A stretch of 64,000 nucleotides of DNA from Acetobacterium malicum subsp. dehalogenans DSM 11527. GTDB taxonomy: Bacteria; Bacillota; Clostridia; Eubacteriales; Eubacteriaceae. The translations under genes were made by a program, and so were the position numbers. Numbering within the stretch: the stretch's first letter is position 1; every line of letters begins with the position of its first letter. The notes under the pieces are model-generated. The model was not told the DNA's origin and made no database searches. It saw only the letters and a list, made by a program, of their open reading frames with translations. Below, piece after piece: positions 1-9,036 of this stretch. The stretch covers positions 1 through 64,000 of the forward strand of contig NZ_AXAC01000012.1 in the NCBI RefSeq assembly GCF_000472665.1. The letters are read 5' to 3'.

Positions 1-270
1 GTACTTCCGAGGTTAAGTTGCTCCGCTTGTTGTTAAAACGACCATCTCAATATATATGACTCAGCTAATTTTCGGACGTCCCCACTTTTGGAAAGGTTAT
101 CCTTCATATATACCATCACTGGTTCACTTGCGTTCCGTTCCAACAACCGCCATCAGCTTCCTTCAGACCCTTCCGTCGCCGGAAACGCCCTTGCTTACAG
201 CTTGTCTTCCCAATTAGCCAGGTGACAGGTCTTCTTTCAGACCATTAGCTCGGCAACATGCCTCGCAAAC
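1..270 (-). other. Possible 5' part of a group II intron (partial, window edge)
   Basis: No protein-like frame is visible here. Read leftward from about 270, the sequence begins GTTTGCGAGG and is rich in short purine-rich stem-loop segments. The stretch around 80-150 resembles, from memory, domain I of clostridial group II introns. It starts a few bases past a terminator hairpin, which is where group IIC introns insert. The catalytic domain V and any reverse transcriptase would lie outside the window, so this stays tentative. Another structured RNA is possible. Confidence 0.35.
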
Positions 271-273
271 CAT

Positions 274-298
274 AAAAAACCCCGGACCAAGCCGGGGT
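274..298 (-). terminator. Intrinsic terminator of the metallo-hydrolase gene
   Basis: CCCCGG (280-285) and CCGGGG (292-297) form a six-pair GC stem with a six-base loop. On the minus strand it is followed by a run of T, ending transcription of the gene at 319-1305. Confidence 0.85.
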
Positions 299-318
299 AA
301 AAAATCATAAAACTATCT

Positions 319-1305
319 TTATTTTGCGCGATACACAAACAAATCGCCATCTTTTACTTTGATAATCCGGTTCATCTGAACCAGATAGTCCAGATGGGAC
401 AAGGTTTCACCGGTTGCAAACCATCTTTGCCGAATCGGACAGGTTTGCCAGGTATTTTCCCGCAGCGACCATCTAAGCTGCCCGGCTATTTCATAGGCAT
501 TTTGATAATCCTTCTTTTTAACAATTTCAAAGATGTTTTGGAGCCGCTTAACATGATGATTTTTCAGTTGGGCAATCCGTTCATACACATCCATCTCATG
601 CTTTCGATGGGCCGGCAGGGCCAGGTCAATATCATAGCCGGCTATTTTATCAAGACTGATCAAATAATCTTCCAGCGAATTTCTGACAAATGGCCAGCAG
701 GTAATATTGGGACTGATATCAAACAGAACATGATCACCGGTAAACATAATTTTTTCTTTTTTCAGATATAGACAGGTATTTCCCGGTGTGTGCCCGGGTG
801 TTGACACTGATTCAAATTCGTAATCGCCGATAAAAAAGCTTTCGCCAGCTTTGATTGGCTCGGCAGCAAATATCTCTTTCGGTGCGTAGATGACCACCGG
901 GTTTTCTTTTTTCTGGGTCAGAATATCGGCTTTCGGGAAGCCCTCTTCAATCAGACGACGATTATATTCCGGCCAGATCTCATCGTTAAAGATTTTCCCC
1001 ATATAGCTATAATCTTCGGCACCCATGATGACCCGGGTCTGATCCGTCCGGATACAGTCCACCAGACCGGTATGGTCGGCGTGCAAATGGGTAATGTACA
1101 AGGTGGCATGATCCATATCAACATTGAGCTCCCGCAGGCCGGCGGTCAACGCATCAAGGCATTCTTGTTTAGCAAAACCGGTGTCCACCACCAGACTACC
1201 GGCAGTGGTTTTCATCACATAGCAGTTCAGGTTTTTCAGCGGATTATTCGGCAATGGGATATGGATGTTATAAATTTCAGGTTTTTCACAGATTCTTTCG
1301 ATCAT
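319..1305 (-). CDS. MBL-fold metallo-hydrolase
   Basis: A soluble protein of about 328 residues of the metallo-beta-lactamase superfamily. The binuclear-metal motif THLHADHTG is near residue 80, a second metal histidine lies in STPGHTPGN, the bridging aspartate in FTGDHVLF, and a late histidine in LPAHRKHE. This family covers thiolesterases, glyoxalase-II-like enzymes, lactonases and others; the substrate cannot be read from sequence. The C-terminal third is helical and resembles the winged-helix-like tail of many MBL hydrolases. An ATG at 1305 after GAGGAG is preferred over an upstream in-frame TTG. It is a single-gene unit with its own terminator. Confidence 0.85.
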   Translation of the reverse strand: MIERICEKPEIYNIHIPLPNNPLKNLNCYVMKTTAGSLVVDTGFAKQECLDALTAGLRELNVDMDHATLYITHLHADHTGLVDCIRTDQTRVIMGAEDYSYMGKIFNDEIWPEYNRRLIEEGFPKADILTQKKENPVVIYAPKEIFAAEPIKAGESFFIGDYEFESVSTPGHTPGNTCLYLKKEKIMFTGDHVLFDISPNITCWPFVRNSLEDYLISLDKIAGYDIDLALPAHRKHEMDVYERIAQLKNHHVKRLQNIFEIVKKKDYQNAYEIAGQLRWSLRENTWQTCPIRQRWFATGETLSHLDYLVQMNRIIKVKDGDLFVYRAK

Positions 1306-1566
1306 AAGGCTCCTCAAAACTATTAATCAGGTATTATTTTAGTCATACCGTTTTCTGTTTGCAAATTATTCATTTGCTTCTTATTATAATATAAAATCGC
1401 CAGATAGGCTATTCGCTTAAGACTATGACATTGAAAATTGCGTTCTCAATAATTTGAGGACCTTTCGTTTGTTATGTTTCTTTTTCTATTTGCCGCGATG
1501 GTTTCAGTTGGTGTATACTCAAGGAAGATACTCAAAAATAATATTCATTAAAGCAGGTGAAAAGTT

Positions 1567-2379
1567 ATGCCAGAACTACCAGAAGTCGAAACCGTTCGAA
1601 GAACGTTAAAGAATTTTATTATTGGCAAAAAAATTACGGAAATCCGGGTTCATTACGATAAGATCGTCTCCGGGAATACGGATACGTTTGTGACCGCGTT
1701 AACCGGCCAAACCATCCGGGATATCGATCGGGTGGGGAAATATTTAGTCTTTATTTTGGATCAGGATGCCTTTATTTCTCATTTACGGATGGAAGGCAAA
1801 TATAATATTGTCGACGCTTCCAAACCGCTAAACAAACATGAACATCTTACCTTTGTCTTTAGTGATGGTACCGAATTACGCTATCAGGACACCCGTAAAT
1901 TTGGTCGCTTAGAACTGGTGAATAAAGTAACCTATCGCCACGATTTACCGCTTTGCAAGCTTGGACCCGAACCATGGAACGCCGATCCTAATGCGATCTA
2001 TGCCAAAATACATAAGAGCAATCTGCCGATTAAAACCTTGCTGCTTGATCAAACCATTATGACTGGAATCGGTAATATTTACGCCAATGAAATCTGTTTT
2101 ACAATGAAAATCGATCCTACCACCCCCGGGAAACGCCTCAGTAAAAAGCGAGTTGTCGAATTAATCGCCGTATCGAAAGAAATTCTGGCGCAGGCCATTG
2201 CTCAGGGCGGAACAACGATTCACTCTTTTGATGCCAATGGCATTACCGGCTTGTTTCAGATGCAGTTACAGGTTCATACCCAAAAAATTTGTCAGATATG
2301 CAATGGCCCCATCACCAAGGAAATGGTTCGCGGCCGAGGTACCTATTATTGTTCGACGTGCCAAAAAAAGAAGGGTTAA
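1567..2379 (+). CDS. mutM: Formamidopyrimidine-DNA glycosylase
   Basis: Base-excision repair glycosylase/AP lyase that removes 8-oxoguanine and ring-opened purines. The catalytic N-terminus PELPEVE (Pro2, Glu3 after Met removal) is intact, with the conserved Lys near residue 58. The H2TH region contains TGIGNIYANEICF, and the protein ends with a four-cysteine zinc finger (CQIC ... CSTC, about residues 244-264). At 270 residues it is the usual length. The start is set by AGGTGA seven bases upstream. It appears monocistronic and converges with the small membrane-protein gene to its right. The usual polA and coaE neighbours of firmicute mutM are absent. Confidence 0.97.
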   Translation: MPELPEVETVRRTLKNFIIGKKITEIRVHYDKIVSGNTDTFVTALTGQTIRDIDRVGKYLVFILDQDAFISHLRMEGKYNIVDASKPLNKHEHLTFVFSDGTELRYQDTRKFGRLELVNKVTYRHDLPLCKLGPEPWNADPNAIYAKIHKSNLPIKTLLLDQTIMTGIGNIYANEICFTMKIDPTTPGKRLSKKRVVELIAVSKEILAQAIAQGGTTIHSFDANGITGLFQMQLQVHTQKICQICNGPITKEMVRGRGTYYCSTCQKKKG

Positions 2380-2423
2380 ACGCCATCGGAAAGATCGCCG
2401 CAGGGATCACTCTATTCCTGCTA

Positions 2424-2795
2424 TCAGCCTTTTGGCTTCACGATAATTTGGAACCACAGGTATACAAAGAAGGCCCCCATTGCAATGAAAGGCACCACAA
2501 AGAAAAATCCCAGCTGATTGTTATTCCCAATAATCAGGATCATCATAATCTGAAAGGATACCACCGCCCCACAAGCCAGGGTCGCCATTATATTGGCCTG
2601 GCTGGCCCCTTGAGGTGTAAGATAAAGGGCTTTAAAGTCATTTAATGAGTGCAAGATCGCCAGAACAAAAAATACCGCTGCCGGCAAAACAATTAAGTCA
2701 CCAATTTTCGCTTGATATGCAAACTGCAGCAGTTTCGAAATCACTGACAGCACGATCCCAATGGAAAGAAATAACATATTTATTTTTATTTTCAT
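2424..2795 (-). CDS. Small four-helix membrane protein, unknown function
   Basis: This 123-residue protein is almost entirely hydrophobic, with four predicted transmembrane helices (about 5-25, 33-52, 68-88 and 97-117) and a short basic C-terminus ending VKPKG. There is no signal peptide or catalytic motif, and I do not recognise a family. It is preceded by a weak ribosome site and lies between mutM (convergent) and the diguanylate cyclase gene (same strand, about 80 bases upstream), so it may be the second gene of a unit with that cyclase. Confidence 0.65.
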   Translation of the reverse strand: MKIKINMLFLSIGIVLSVISKLLQFAYQAKIGDLIVLPAAVFFVLAILHSLNDFKALYLTPQGASQANIMATLACGAVVSFQIMMILIIGNNNQLGFFFVVPFIAMGAFFVYLWFQIIVKPKG

Positions 2796-2873
2796 AACCT
2801 TACCTCAATTAGTTCAAATCGTTCTTTGCTTTTTAGGCTATTCACACAAAAAAGCTGCCCCACCTTGACTTAT

Positions 2874-4418
2874 TCAAGGTTGCTTCTGATTCTCGACAAC
2901 CGTTCGATTTCTTCCCGAATGCTTAGCCTGATATAAGGCGTGGTCAGCCCGGTTTATCAATGCGTCAAAATCAGTTATTGCATCATTGAGCTCGGCAACG
3001 CCAATACTGACGGTGACACAGATACGCTTCTCCCCAAAAATAATGGTCTTTTCTGCTACCGCTTTTCTGAAATCTTCTGCTTTATCAAAAGCTCTCTCAG
3101 CATCAGTTTTTAACATCACCACAGCAAATTCTTCGCCGCCGATCCGACCGACAACATCTGTTCCGCCAAAGGTCTCCCGAAGCATCGCTGCGAAATCACG
3201 CAGAACCGCATCACCGCCGTGATGCCCATAAGAGTCATTTACTTTTTTAAAGAAATCAATATCCATCATCAACACGGCTAAGTCCTCGTGGCAGAGCCGG
3301 GCCTGCTGATAAGTTTCTTCCGCGCCCTCCCTGAAACGACGACGGTTATTGAGACCGGTAAGTTCATCGGTATTGGCGATTTCAGTCAATCGCTGCTTCA
3401 AACATTCGCGCTCGGTCACATCTTCAAAGGTAATCAGATATCCAACCGTTTCTTTTATATTTTGAACGATGCGCGTATCGATATTAACATACCGGTCTTC
3501 ACCTTCAACCAGAAAGTGAAAAACCCGATCTTCTGAATTTCTGATGCACGCCCATAGATCCTGATGCTCCTTTAACAGGAATTCCAATTGCGCTTCTTTG
3601 ATTGAAGCATTAAACCACCGAAAGAAGTTTATGCTGGCGTCATTAAAATCAACAACCCGATAAAAACGATTTGCGAGGATCAGGCCAGCCCTGCTATCTT
3701 CAAAAACCCGTTCCCGGGCCAGGTCTTTAATTTCCAGAAAATTGTATCGTGTCAACGACAAATAAAGCAATAAAATACACGGCGGAAGGATTAACGCCGT
3801 ATAGTCAATACCGATGCCGCCAACATTCACAGTAACCAACACTAATGCCAGGTATGGTAACACTGACGCTAAAAGCAGTAATCTAAACTGAATTTTTTCA
3901 TCGCCGGTACTGTTTCGATAGCGTTGAAAATAAAACAATGTGCATAAAACCAGTGCAATCAGCACGTAGGCGGTCTGAACAAAATACCAGGGGCCTTTGG
4001 TCAAGAGCATATAGGTGACCCCCATAAATTGCTGTAGTTCAATTTGACTGTAATACCAATGATGCCAATCGTTGGTTAGCCGCAGAAAAAAAGTGATCAA
4101 TGGGATGGCAAAGACAACGAGCCCTCTAAACCCCTGCAGATATTTTCCCTTGCCGGTATACAACATACTCACAACCAACCATAGCGCCGGAAAAAAAGGA
4201 ATTCCTAAGTACTGGATCTGATTCCAGAAATACATTTCCGGGAGTGAACTGGCGTTAATCTCCAGCAAATATCCCAGCAGGTAGACTTGCAGTGTTAAAC
4301 TGAGTGCCCCAAAAGCCTTGGCATAACTGGATTTACCTCGCATAAAGGAATTAACAAACATAAACGAAAGAAGCAAAACTCCAATGAATAGATAGATACT
4401 GACAAACTTAATGATCAT
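2874..4418 (-). CDS. Membrane diguanylate cyclase (7TM-PAS-GGDEF)
   Basis: A 514-residue signalling enzyme making cyclic di-GMP. The N-terminal 215 residues hold about seven transmembrane helices of the 7TM type seen at the N-terminus of some histidine kinases and cyclases. A PAS-like sensor domain spans about 225-335 and a GGDEF domain about 345-505. The active-site signature is intact as GGEEF at 427-431. The inhibitory I-site (RxxD upstream of the signature) is not present: the corresponding residues read GGTD, so product feedback inhibition at that site is unlikely. No effector or phosphodiesterase gene lies next to it. Confidence 0.92.
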   Translation of the reverse strand: MIIKFVSIYLFIGVLLLSFMFVNSFMRGKSSYAKAFGALSLTLQVYLLGYLLEINASSLPEMYFWNQIQYLGIPFFPALWLVVSMLYTGKGKYLQGFRGLVVFAIPLITFFLRLTNDWHHWYYSQIELQQFMGVTYMLLTKGPWYFVQTAYVLIALVLCTLFYFQRYRNSTGDEKIQFRLLLLASVLPYLALVLVTVNVGGIGIDYTALILPPCILLLYLSLTRYNFLEIKDLARERVFEDSRAGLILANRFYRVVDFNDASINFFRWFNASIKEAQLEFLLKEHQDLWACIRNSEDRVFHFLVEGEDRYVNIDTRIVQNIKETVGYLITFEDVTERECLKQRLTEIANTDELTGLNNRRRFREGAEETYQQARLCHEDLAVLMMDIDFFKKVNDSYGHHGGDAVLRDFAAMLRETFGGTDVVGRIGGEEFAVVMLKTDAERAFDKAEDFRKAVAEKTIIFGEKRICVTVSIGVAELNDAITDFDALINRADHALYQAKHSGRNRTVVENQKQP

Positions 4419-4643
4419 TCTTCACCTCTTAGACCGCTATATCAAACAGCACTTATTTGATAATCCCTTTGCCTATCGTAATATTGTTTTTTTTAATCGT
4501 ACTCATAAAGCCCCTAATTGGCCTTCTAATCAAGATGAATTATACTTTAAAAAACAACAAAGCACAAGAAATGAAAAGTCTTTGCGCAGCCAATTGCCCA
4601 GGGTCGAACGCGATGACAACTGGTAATTGTACTCAAGTTCAAA

Positions 4644-6089
4644 CTACCTTTTGATAATACCAGCTAATCGTTTCACGGCTTCCTCAAATTCTTCACAGCT
4701 CAGGTATGAATAGGAGATCCGCAGGGCATTTGTCGGGGCGTAATCATAGATGTCTCCGGGATTGAGCAAAACCCCGACTTTCACGGCTTCTTCAAATAAT
4801 TTTTGCATGGGTATTTTTTTATTGAAGCGTAGCCAGATATAAAAACCGCCGGTCGGCGTTCTGAAGGATACCTGATCGCCCAGATATTGCCTGAGCATCC
4901 GGACCGCGTGGTCACAGCGGTTTTTCATAGCGGCTCTGATTTGATCCAAATGCTGTTCATACATGCCGGTATTCAGAAACTCGGTCATAATCCATTGTGA
5001 AGCCGAACTGGCACCATAATCCATTTGCATCTTGACATCCCCCAGACGATTGATAATCGGCTCCGAAGCAATCACCCAACCGATTCGCAAACCCGGTGAA
5101 AGGGTTTTTGAAACCGTACCCAGATAAATCACATTACCATTCTGATCCATTTGTTTAATGGGCCGTGGGGACTGATTATCAAAATATAATTCTTCATAAG
5201 CCCCATCTTCAATAATCGGAATGCGATTGCCGGCACAGTATTCAAAGAGCGCCTGTCTGCGTCGCTGCGACATCGTGATTCCAGTGGGATTATGGTTGGT
5301 TGGAATGGTGTAGAGGATTCGGGTTCGGCTATCCTTACCAGGAATCCGGTGATGCAAGATTCCTTCCTCATCCATCGGAATACTTTCCAAGCTAATTCCC
5401 GCTGACTGAAAAATCTGCAAGGATTTCAGATAGGTTGGCGCTTCGGTGTAGACCACTGAAGCTGCGGAAAGAATACAGACTGAGATGAGTTGCAGTGCCT
5501 GTAAGGATCCCGAGGTAATCAGCACCTGGTCAGGCGTTGCCAGGATACCAAATTTTTTGACATGCTGGACAATCGCGCAGCGTAACTGATACAAACCAGA
5601 GGCTTCCAGATAATTCAGGGATTGGATGTTTTCCAATGACTTTACTGCTTTTTTCCATAGTTCTCCAGGAAAAAGGGCCGGATCCAGTTCGCCGGTTCCC
5701 AGGCGGAGGATTCCGGGGGTAAATTCAAGTCGATTAATGGCCTGAATCATCGCGTGGTTGGACTTGAAGCTGCCCAGATTCACATAGCGATTCCAGATGC
5801 TGTTTTCGGATAGCAGTAGTGCCCAGGTGTTACTGATAATCCGGGTACCGCCCTTAAAATTGCTTTCGATTATTCCATCGGCGGTCAGCTCATCCATGAC
5901 CGTGGTTATGGTGCTCCGATTGACCCCCATTTTCGCGGCCAAATCCCGCTGGGAAGGCAACTGAGAACCGACTTCCCAGGCCCCGGATTGAATTTGGGCA
6001 CTAATAAAGAGAATGATCTGCCGGTAGATCGGTATCCTGGAACTACGGTCAGGCAACCACTCAAAGGTGCAGGTCTGCTTTTTATTCAT
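4644..6089 (-). CDS. MocR-type regulator (GntR HTH fused to aminotransferase fold)
   Basis: A PLP-binding transcription factor of the MocR/PdxR family. A GntR winged helix occupies about residues 10-80 (RIPIYRQI ... GVNRSTITTVMDEL), followed by a fold-type I aminotransferase domain with the PLP lysine in LGTVSKTLSPGLR. The frame stays open upstream to 6227, but that would run into the divergent lysE-family gene; an ATG at 6089 with AGGAG eleven bases before it is a better start, giving 481 residues. It faces the exporter gene at 6222 across a 132-base divergent promoter region, so the exporter is the likely target. The ligand is probably an amino acid-PLP adduct. Confidence 0.9.
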   Translation of the reverse strand: MNKKQTCTFEWLPDRSSRIPIYRQIILFISAQIQSGAWEVGSQLPSQRDLAAKMGVNRSTITTVMDELTADGIIESNFKGGTRIISNTWALLLSENSIWNRYVNLGSFKSNHAMIQAINRLEFTPGILRLGTGELDPALFPGELWKKAVKSLENIQSLNYLEASGLYQLRCAIVQHVKKFGILATPDQVLITSGSLQALQLISVCILSAASVVYTEAPTYLKSLQIFQSAGISLESIPMDEEGILHHRIPGKDSRTRILYTIPTNHNPTGITMSQRRRQALFEYCAGNRIPIIEDGAYEELYFDNQSPRPIKQMDQNGNVIYLGTVSKTLSPGLRIGWVIASEPIINRLGDVKMQMDYGASSASQWIMTEFLNTGMYEQHLDQIRAAMKNRCDHAVRMLRQYLGDQVSFRTPTGGFYIWLRFNKKIPMQKLFEEAVKVGVLLNPGDIYDYAPTNALRISYSYLSCEEFEEAVKRLAGIIKR

Positions 6090-6221
6090 ACTCTGTGCGG
6101 CTCCTTTTGGTTGGTCTAAAGATATCATATGGCCGGTGACAAAACGCCAATTTTTATTTATGATAAACATGGTCTTATTATAACAGAAAAAATAATTCTC
6201 AGAAAATGATAAGGAGTTTTT
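6090..6221. promoter_or_regulatory. Divergent promoter region between mocR-type and lysE-family genes
   Basis: This 132-base spacer separates the two divergent starts. It is AT-rich and must hold both promoters. I could not pick a convincing sigma-A pair or a repeat for the MocR protein by eye. Confidence 0.4.
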
Positions 6222-6833
6222 ATGCAATACTTTTTACAGGGCATCATCATGGGATTGGCTTATGTCGCCCCCATCGGGATGCAGAATATGTTTGTGATAA
6301 ATGGCGCCCTGGCCCACAGCCGGCGGCAAGCTCTTATAGTTGGGCTGACGGTGACACTCTTTGATGTGGCTTTGGCCTTTTCCTGTTTCTACGGCATCGG
6401 GGCGATAATGGACTACTATCGCTGGTTGAGGGAGCTGGTGCTGTTTTTCGGCAGTTTGATCGTCACTTATATTGGTATTTCGCTGCTCCTCGCCAAAGCT
6501 GAAAAAAAAACGGAAGAAGCTGCAGCCTTATCCTTTCCTAAGATGGTTGTTTCGGCCTTTGTGGTGACCTGGTTCAATCCCCAGGCGCTGATTGACGGAA
6601 CCATGATGCTTGGCGCTTTCCGTGTCTCCCTGCCGGTAAATGAGGCTCTGCATTTTATCATCGGCGTGGCTTCTGCCTCGTTGATCTGGTTCACCGGTCT
6701 CGCCCTGGTCGTCTCCTATTCTGGAAATTTGATCCAAGGTCGGGTTTTGCGTTATATTAATCTGGCTTGCGGCGGCATTATTATAATTTATGGCCTGGGA
6801 CTGATGGTGAAACTGATCCAGATGGTTTTTTAA
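6222..6833 (+). CDS. LysE/ArgO-family amino acid exporter
   Basis: A 203-residue inner-membrane exporter with about six transmembrane helices. The N-terminal signature around GLAYVAPIGMQNMFVINGAL and the central WFNPQALIDG match the LysE/ArgO family, which exports basic amino acids in proton-coupled fashion. AAGGAG sits eight bases before the ATG. It is transcribed away from a MocR-type regulator, an arrangement suggesting induction by excess substrate. The substrate (lysine, arginine or another) cannot be decided from the sequence. Confidence 0.9.
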   Translation: MQYFLQGIIMGLAYVAPIGMQNMFVINGALAHSRRQALIVGLTVTLFDVALAFSCFYGIGAIMDYYRWLRELVLFFGSLIVTYIGISLLLAKAEKKTEEAAALSFPKMVVSAFVVTWFNPQALIDGTMMLGAFRVSLPVNEALHFIIGVASASLIWFTGLALVVSYSGNLIQGRVLRYINLACGGIIIIYGLGLMVKLIQMVF

Positions 6834-6841
6834 GGTTTACT

Positions 6842-8305
6842 TCATTCCGGGCCAGTCTTTATGTCATTTTTCGGTATCATAGCCTTGTCCAGGGTCCGGG
6901 ACTTTTTTCCGATCAATCGCAACAGCGTCAAAATGGCGCCAAACAGACAGATCACTGCCGCCGTCATATAAACGATTCTCATCCCGTTAATAAAGGCGCC
7001 ATTCTGGCCTGCTACATAATCGGTCACACGATAACCCAGCTCCCCACTCATACTGCCGTAAAGCAGGGTGGTGGCCAGGGCAATCCCACAGACCATGCCC
7101 ATATTTCGGACCAAGGCATTGATACTCCCGGCAATTCCCAGCTGATGCCGGCCCACGGTGGACATGATCAGGGAATTATTAGGCGATTGAAACAAGCCCA
7201 TCCCTACTGATAGGACGACAATAAAGCTAACCATGGTCATCAGGGTAGACTGTTCCGTCAGGGTGGACATCAAAAATAAACCCATACTGATCAGCAGCAG
7301 TCCGATGAAGGTTAACAATTCCGATCCGATTTTGTCGGATACATGACCGCTGACAGGTGCCAGCACGGTTAGAATCAACGGAAAAATCATCATGATCAGC
7401 CCCGCCTGTTCCGGGCTATATACCATCACATCCTGAAGATAGAATGGTTGGATAATGCTGTTGCAGAAAAGCCCCACAAAGGTAATAAAGGCGCAAAATA
7501 TGCTCAGTGAAAATAATTTATTTTTAAATATATCCAATGGGATCAGAGGGTTCTGACGTTTTTGTTCAACCACGATAAACGCGATAAATGATACGATTGA
7601 CACAACAAAACCGGTTAATATCAGCGGATTGGCAAAGCCCAGACTGGGTACCTGCCCCAGGGCCACAAATAATGGTACGATACTGAACATAAACAATGCC
7701 GCACCCAGAACATCCAGCCGATCTGTGGCCTTTTTGTTGCTTCGCGGCAGTAACTTGACGGCAAAAAATAAAACTACTACGCCCACCGGAACATTGATCA
7801 GAAAGATATACTCCCAGCTGGAGGCACCCACAATGATTCCGCCCAAACCGGGACCAACCAGCGATCCCAATGCCACGGATGTGCCGGTTAAACCCAGAGC
7901 CTTGCCTCGCTCAGTGGCCGGAAAAACCTGGGTAATGATGCCCTGATTATTGGCCATCGTTGCCGCGGCACCAACCGCCTGAATAATCCGGGCGCCAATC
8001 AGCACCGGAAAGGAACTGGTGATCCCACAAAGCAGCGATCCCAGCGTAAACAGTGCAATACCGAAGATAAAGATCCTGGTCTTACCCAGCATATCCCCCA
8101 GTTTTCCAAAGATCAGAATGATCCCCACAATAACAATCAGATAACTGGTCACCACCAGCTGAATCTGAGATGTATCAACATCCATCGCCCGGGCCATCTG
8201 GGGCAGAGCGACATTGACAATACTACTGTCCAGAGTGGCCATAAAGGTGGACATCACCACAATTAGCAGAATTGGCCATTTATTTTTCTCATACGTTTTT
8301 TCCAT
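6842..8305 (-). CDS. MFS drug exporter, DHA2 (EmrB/QacA) family, 14 TM
   Basis: A 487-residue major facilitator with about 14 transmembrane helices. The DHA2 signature at the N-terminus reads LDSSIVNVALPQM, followed by GKLGDMLGKTR (motif A) and the antiporter motif GxxxGPxxGG (LGSLVGPGLGGIIVG). Such proteins expel hydrophobic or cationic drugs with proton antiport. The start codon follows the stop of the marR-type gene with no gap, so the two are translationally coupled in one operon and the exporter is almost certainly controlled by that repressor. Confidence 0.92.
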   Translation of the reverse strand: MEKTYEKNKWPILLIVVMSTFMATLDSSIVNVALPQMARAMDVDTSQIQLVVTSYLIVIVGIILIFGKLGDMLGKTRIFIFGIALFTLGSLLCGITSSFPVLIGARIIQAVGAAATMANNQGIITQVFPATERGKALGLTGTSVALGSLVGPGLGGIIVGASSWEYIFLINVPVGVVVLFFAVKLLPRSNKKATDRLDVLGAALFMFSIVPLFVALGQVPSLGFANPLILTGFVVSIVSFIAFIVVEQKRQNPLIPLDIFKNKLFSLSIFCAFITFVGLFCNSIIQPFYLQDVMVYSPEQAGLIMMIFPLILTVLAPVSGHVSDKIGSELLTFIGLLLISMGLFLMSTLTEQSTLMTMVSFIVVLSVGMGLFQSPNNSLIMSTVGRHQLGIAGSINALVRNMGMVCGIALATTLLYGSMSGELGYRVTDYVAGQNGAFINGMRIVYMTAAVICLFGAILTLLRLIGKKSRTLDKAMIPKNDIKTGPE

Positions 8306-8749
8306 TTATTCCTCCTCGACTCTTAGCTGCTGGGTTCGCATAAAAATTTTTTTCATCGCTGCCAGGGTCACGGCCTTCTCTTCCGGCGATAAATCCATTG
8401 AGATTAAGTCCACGATCTCCTGAATTTCCTCGTGCATCTTAGGTAACACCGCTTTGGCTTTTTCGGTCAGAAATAATTGATAGGCCCGACAATCCCCATC
8501 TTTTCCTACTTTATAAACATATTCCAGCTCGATCAGCCGTTTAATGGTGCGGGTGGTCATGGCCTTGTCATTACCGATTTTTCGGCTAAGCTGATGGAGA
8601 CTGACACCCTCGCTTTTTTCTAAAATGAAAAGATAGGGCATTGAACCACTGCTTAAGCCATATTTTTTCATCACCTTATCCAATTGAATCTGGTTGTTTC
8701 TGAATATTTTATTATTGAGCATAATAAAATGCATGTTTTCAATTTCCAA
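8306..8749 (-). CDS. MarR-family repressor
   Basis: A winged-helix regulator of about 147 residues with the DNA-binding segment LHQLSRKIGNDKAMTTRTIKRLI and the wing GDCRAYQLFLTEKAK. The frame can start at an ATG at 8770, but the promoter's predicted transcript start is at about 8779, leaving only a nine-base leader and no ribosome site. A TTG at 8749 has AAGGAG eight bases before it and is the better start. First gene of a two-gene operon with the exporter. Two palindromes in its own promoter suggest autorepression. Confidence 0.88.
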   Translation of the reverse strand: MEIENMHFIMLNNKIFRNNQIQLDKVMKKYGLSSGSMPYLFILEKSEGVSLHQLSRKIGNDKAMTTRTIKRLIELEYVYKVGKDGDCRAYQLFLTEKAKAVLPKMHEEIQEIVDLISMDLSPEEKAVTLAAMKKIFMRTQQLRVEEE

Positions 8750-8768
8750 TTCACTCACTCCTTCTATC

Positions 8769-8815
8769 ATTGACTAGTCAACGTTATTATAAATTCTTTT
8801 TGTTGAGTTGTCAAC
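8769..8815 (-). promoter_or_regulatory. Consensus promoter with two MarR-type operators
   Basis: On the minus strand TTGACA (8809-8814), a 17-base spacer and TATAAT (8786-8791) form a perfect sigma-A promoter. The palindrome TTGACTAGTCAA (8770-8781) covers the transcript start, and the related TTGAGTTGTCAA (8803-8814) covers the -35 box. Two matching sites at those places suit repression by the adjacent MarR protein. Confidence 0.85.
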
Positions 8816-8911
8816 TTGTTATTCGAAAATTAACAAAAATTTAGATTGAATTTACTAAAATGATCAGCTATAATGTTGAATGTTAGTAAACAGATTCGAT
8901 TGAATACCCAT

Positions 8912-8945
8912 GCTGTGAAGAGTAACAGCAACTATACAAGTATAG
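8912..8945 (+). repeat. Two adjacent inverted repeats upstream of a chemoreceptor gene
   Basis: GCTGT/ACAGC (8912-8916, 8925-8929) is followed by CTATAC-AA-GTATAG (8932-8945). They lie about 95-125 bases upstream of the chemoreceptor start. They do not match the cyclic di-GMP riboswitch consensus; the second has a two-base centre and looks more like a protein site than an RNA hairpin. Confidence 0.4.
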
Positions 8946-9036
8946 ATCAGCGGTATAATCATTCATAGGAAAGTGGTGAAGCGAATACAGAATTACTGTT
9001 TAAATTAATTTAATACGCTATCAAAAGGAGTTAAGA

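Noticed and set aside
4419-4643. Two short plus-strand frames between the cyclase and MocR-type genes
   Set aside because: They overlap each other, lack ribosome sites and have no protein-like pattern. I see nothing firm in this 225-base gap.
8880-9036. Cyclic di-GMP riboswitch before the chemoreceptor
   Set aside because: The conserved cores of class I and II aptamers are absent; only short inverted repeats are present.
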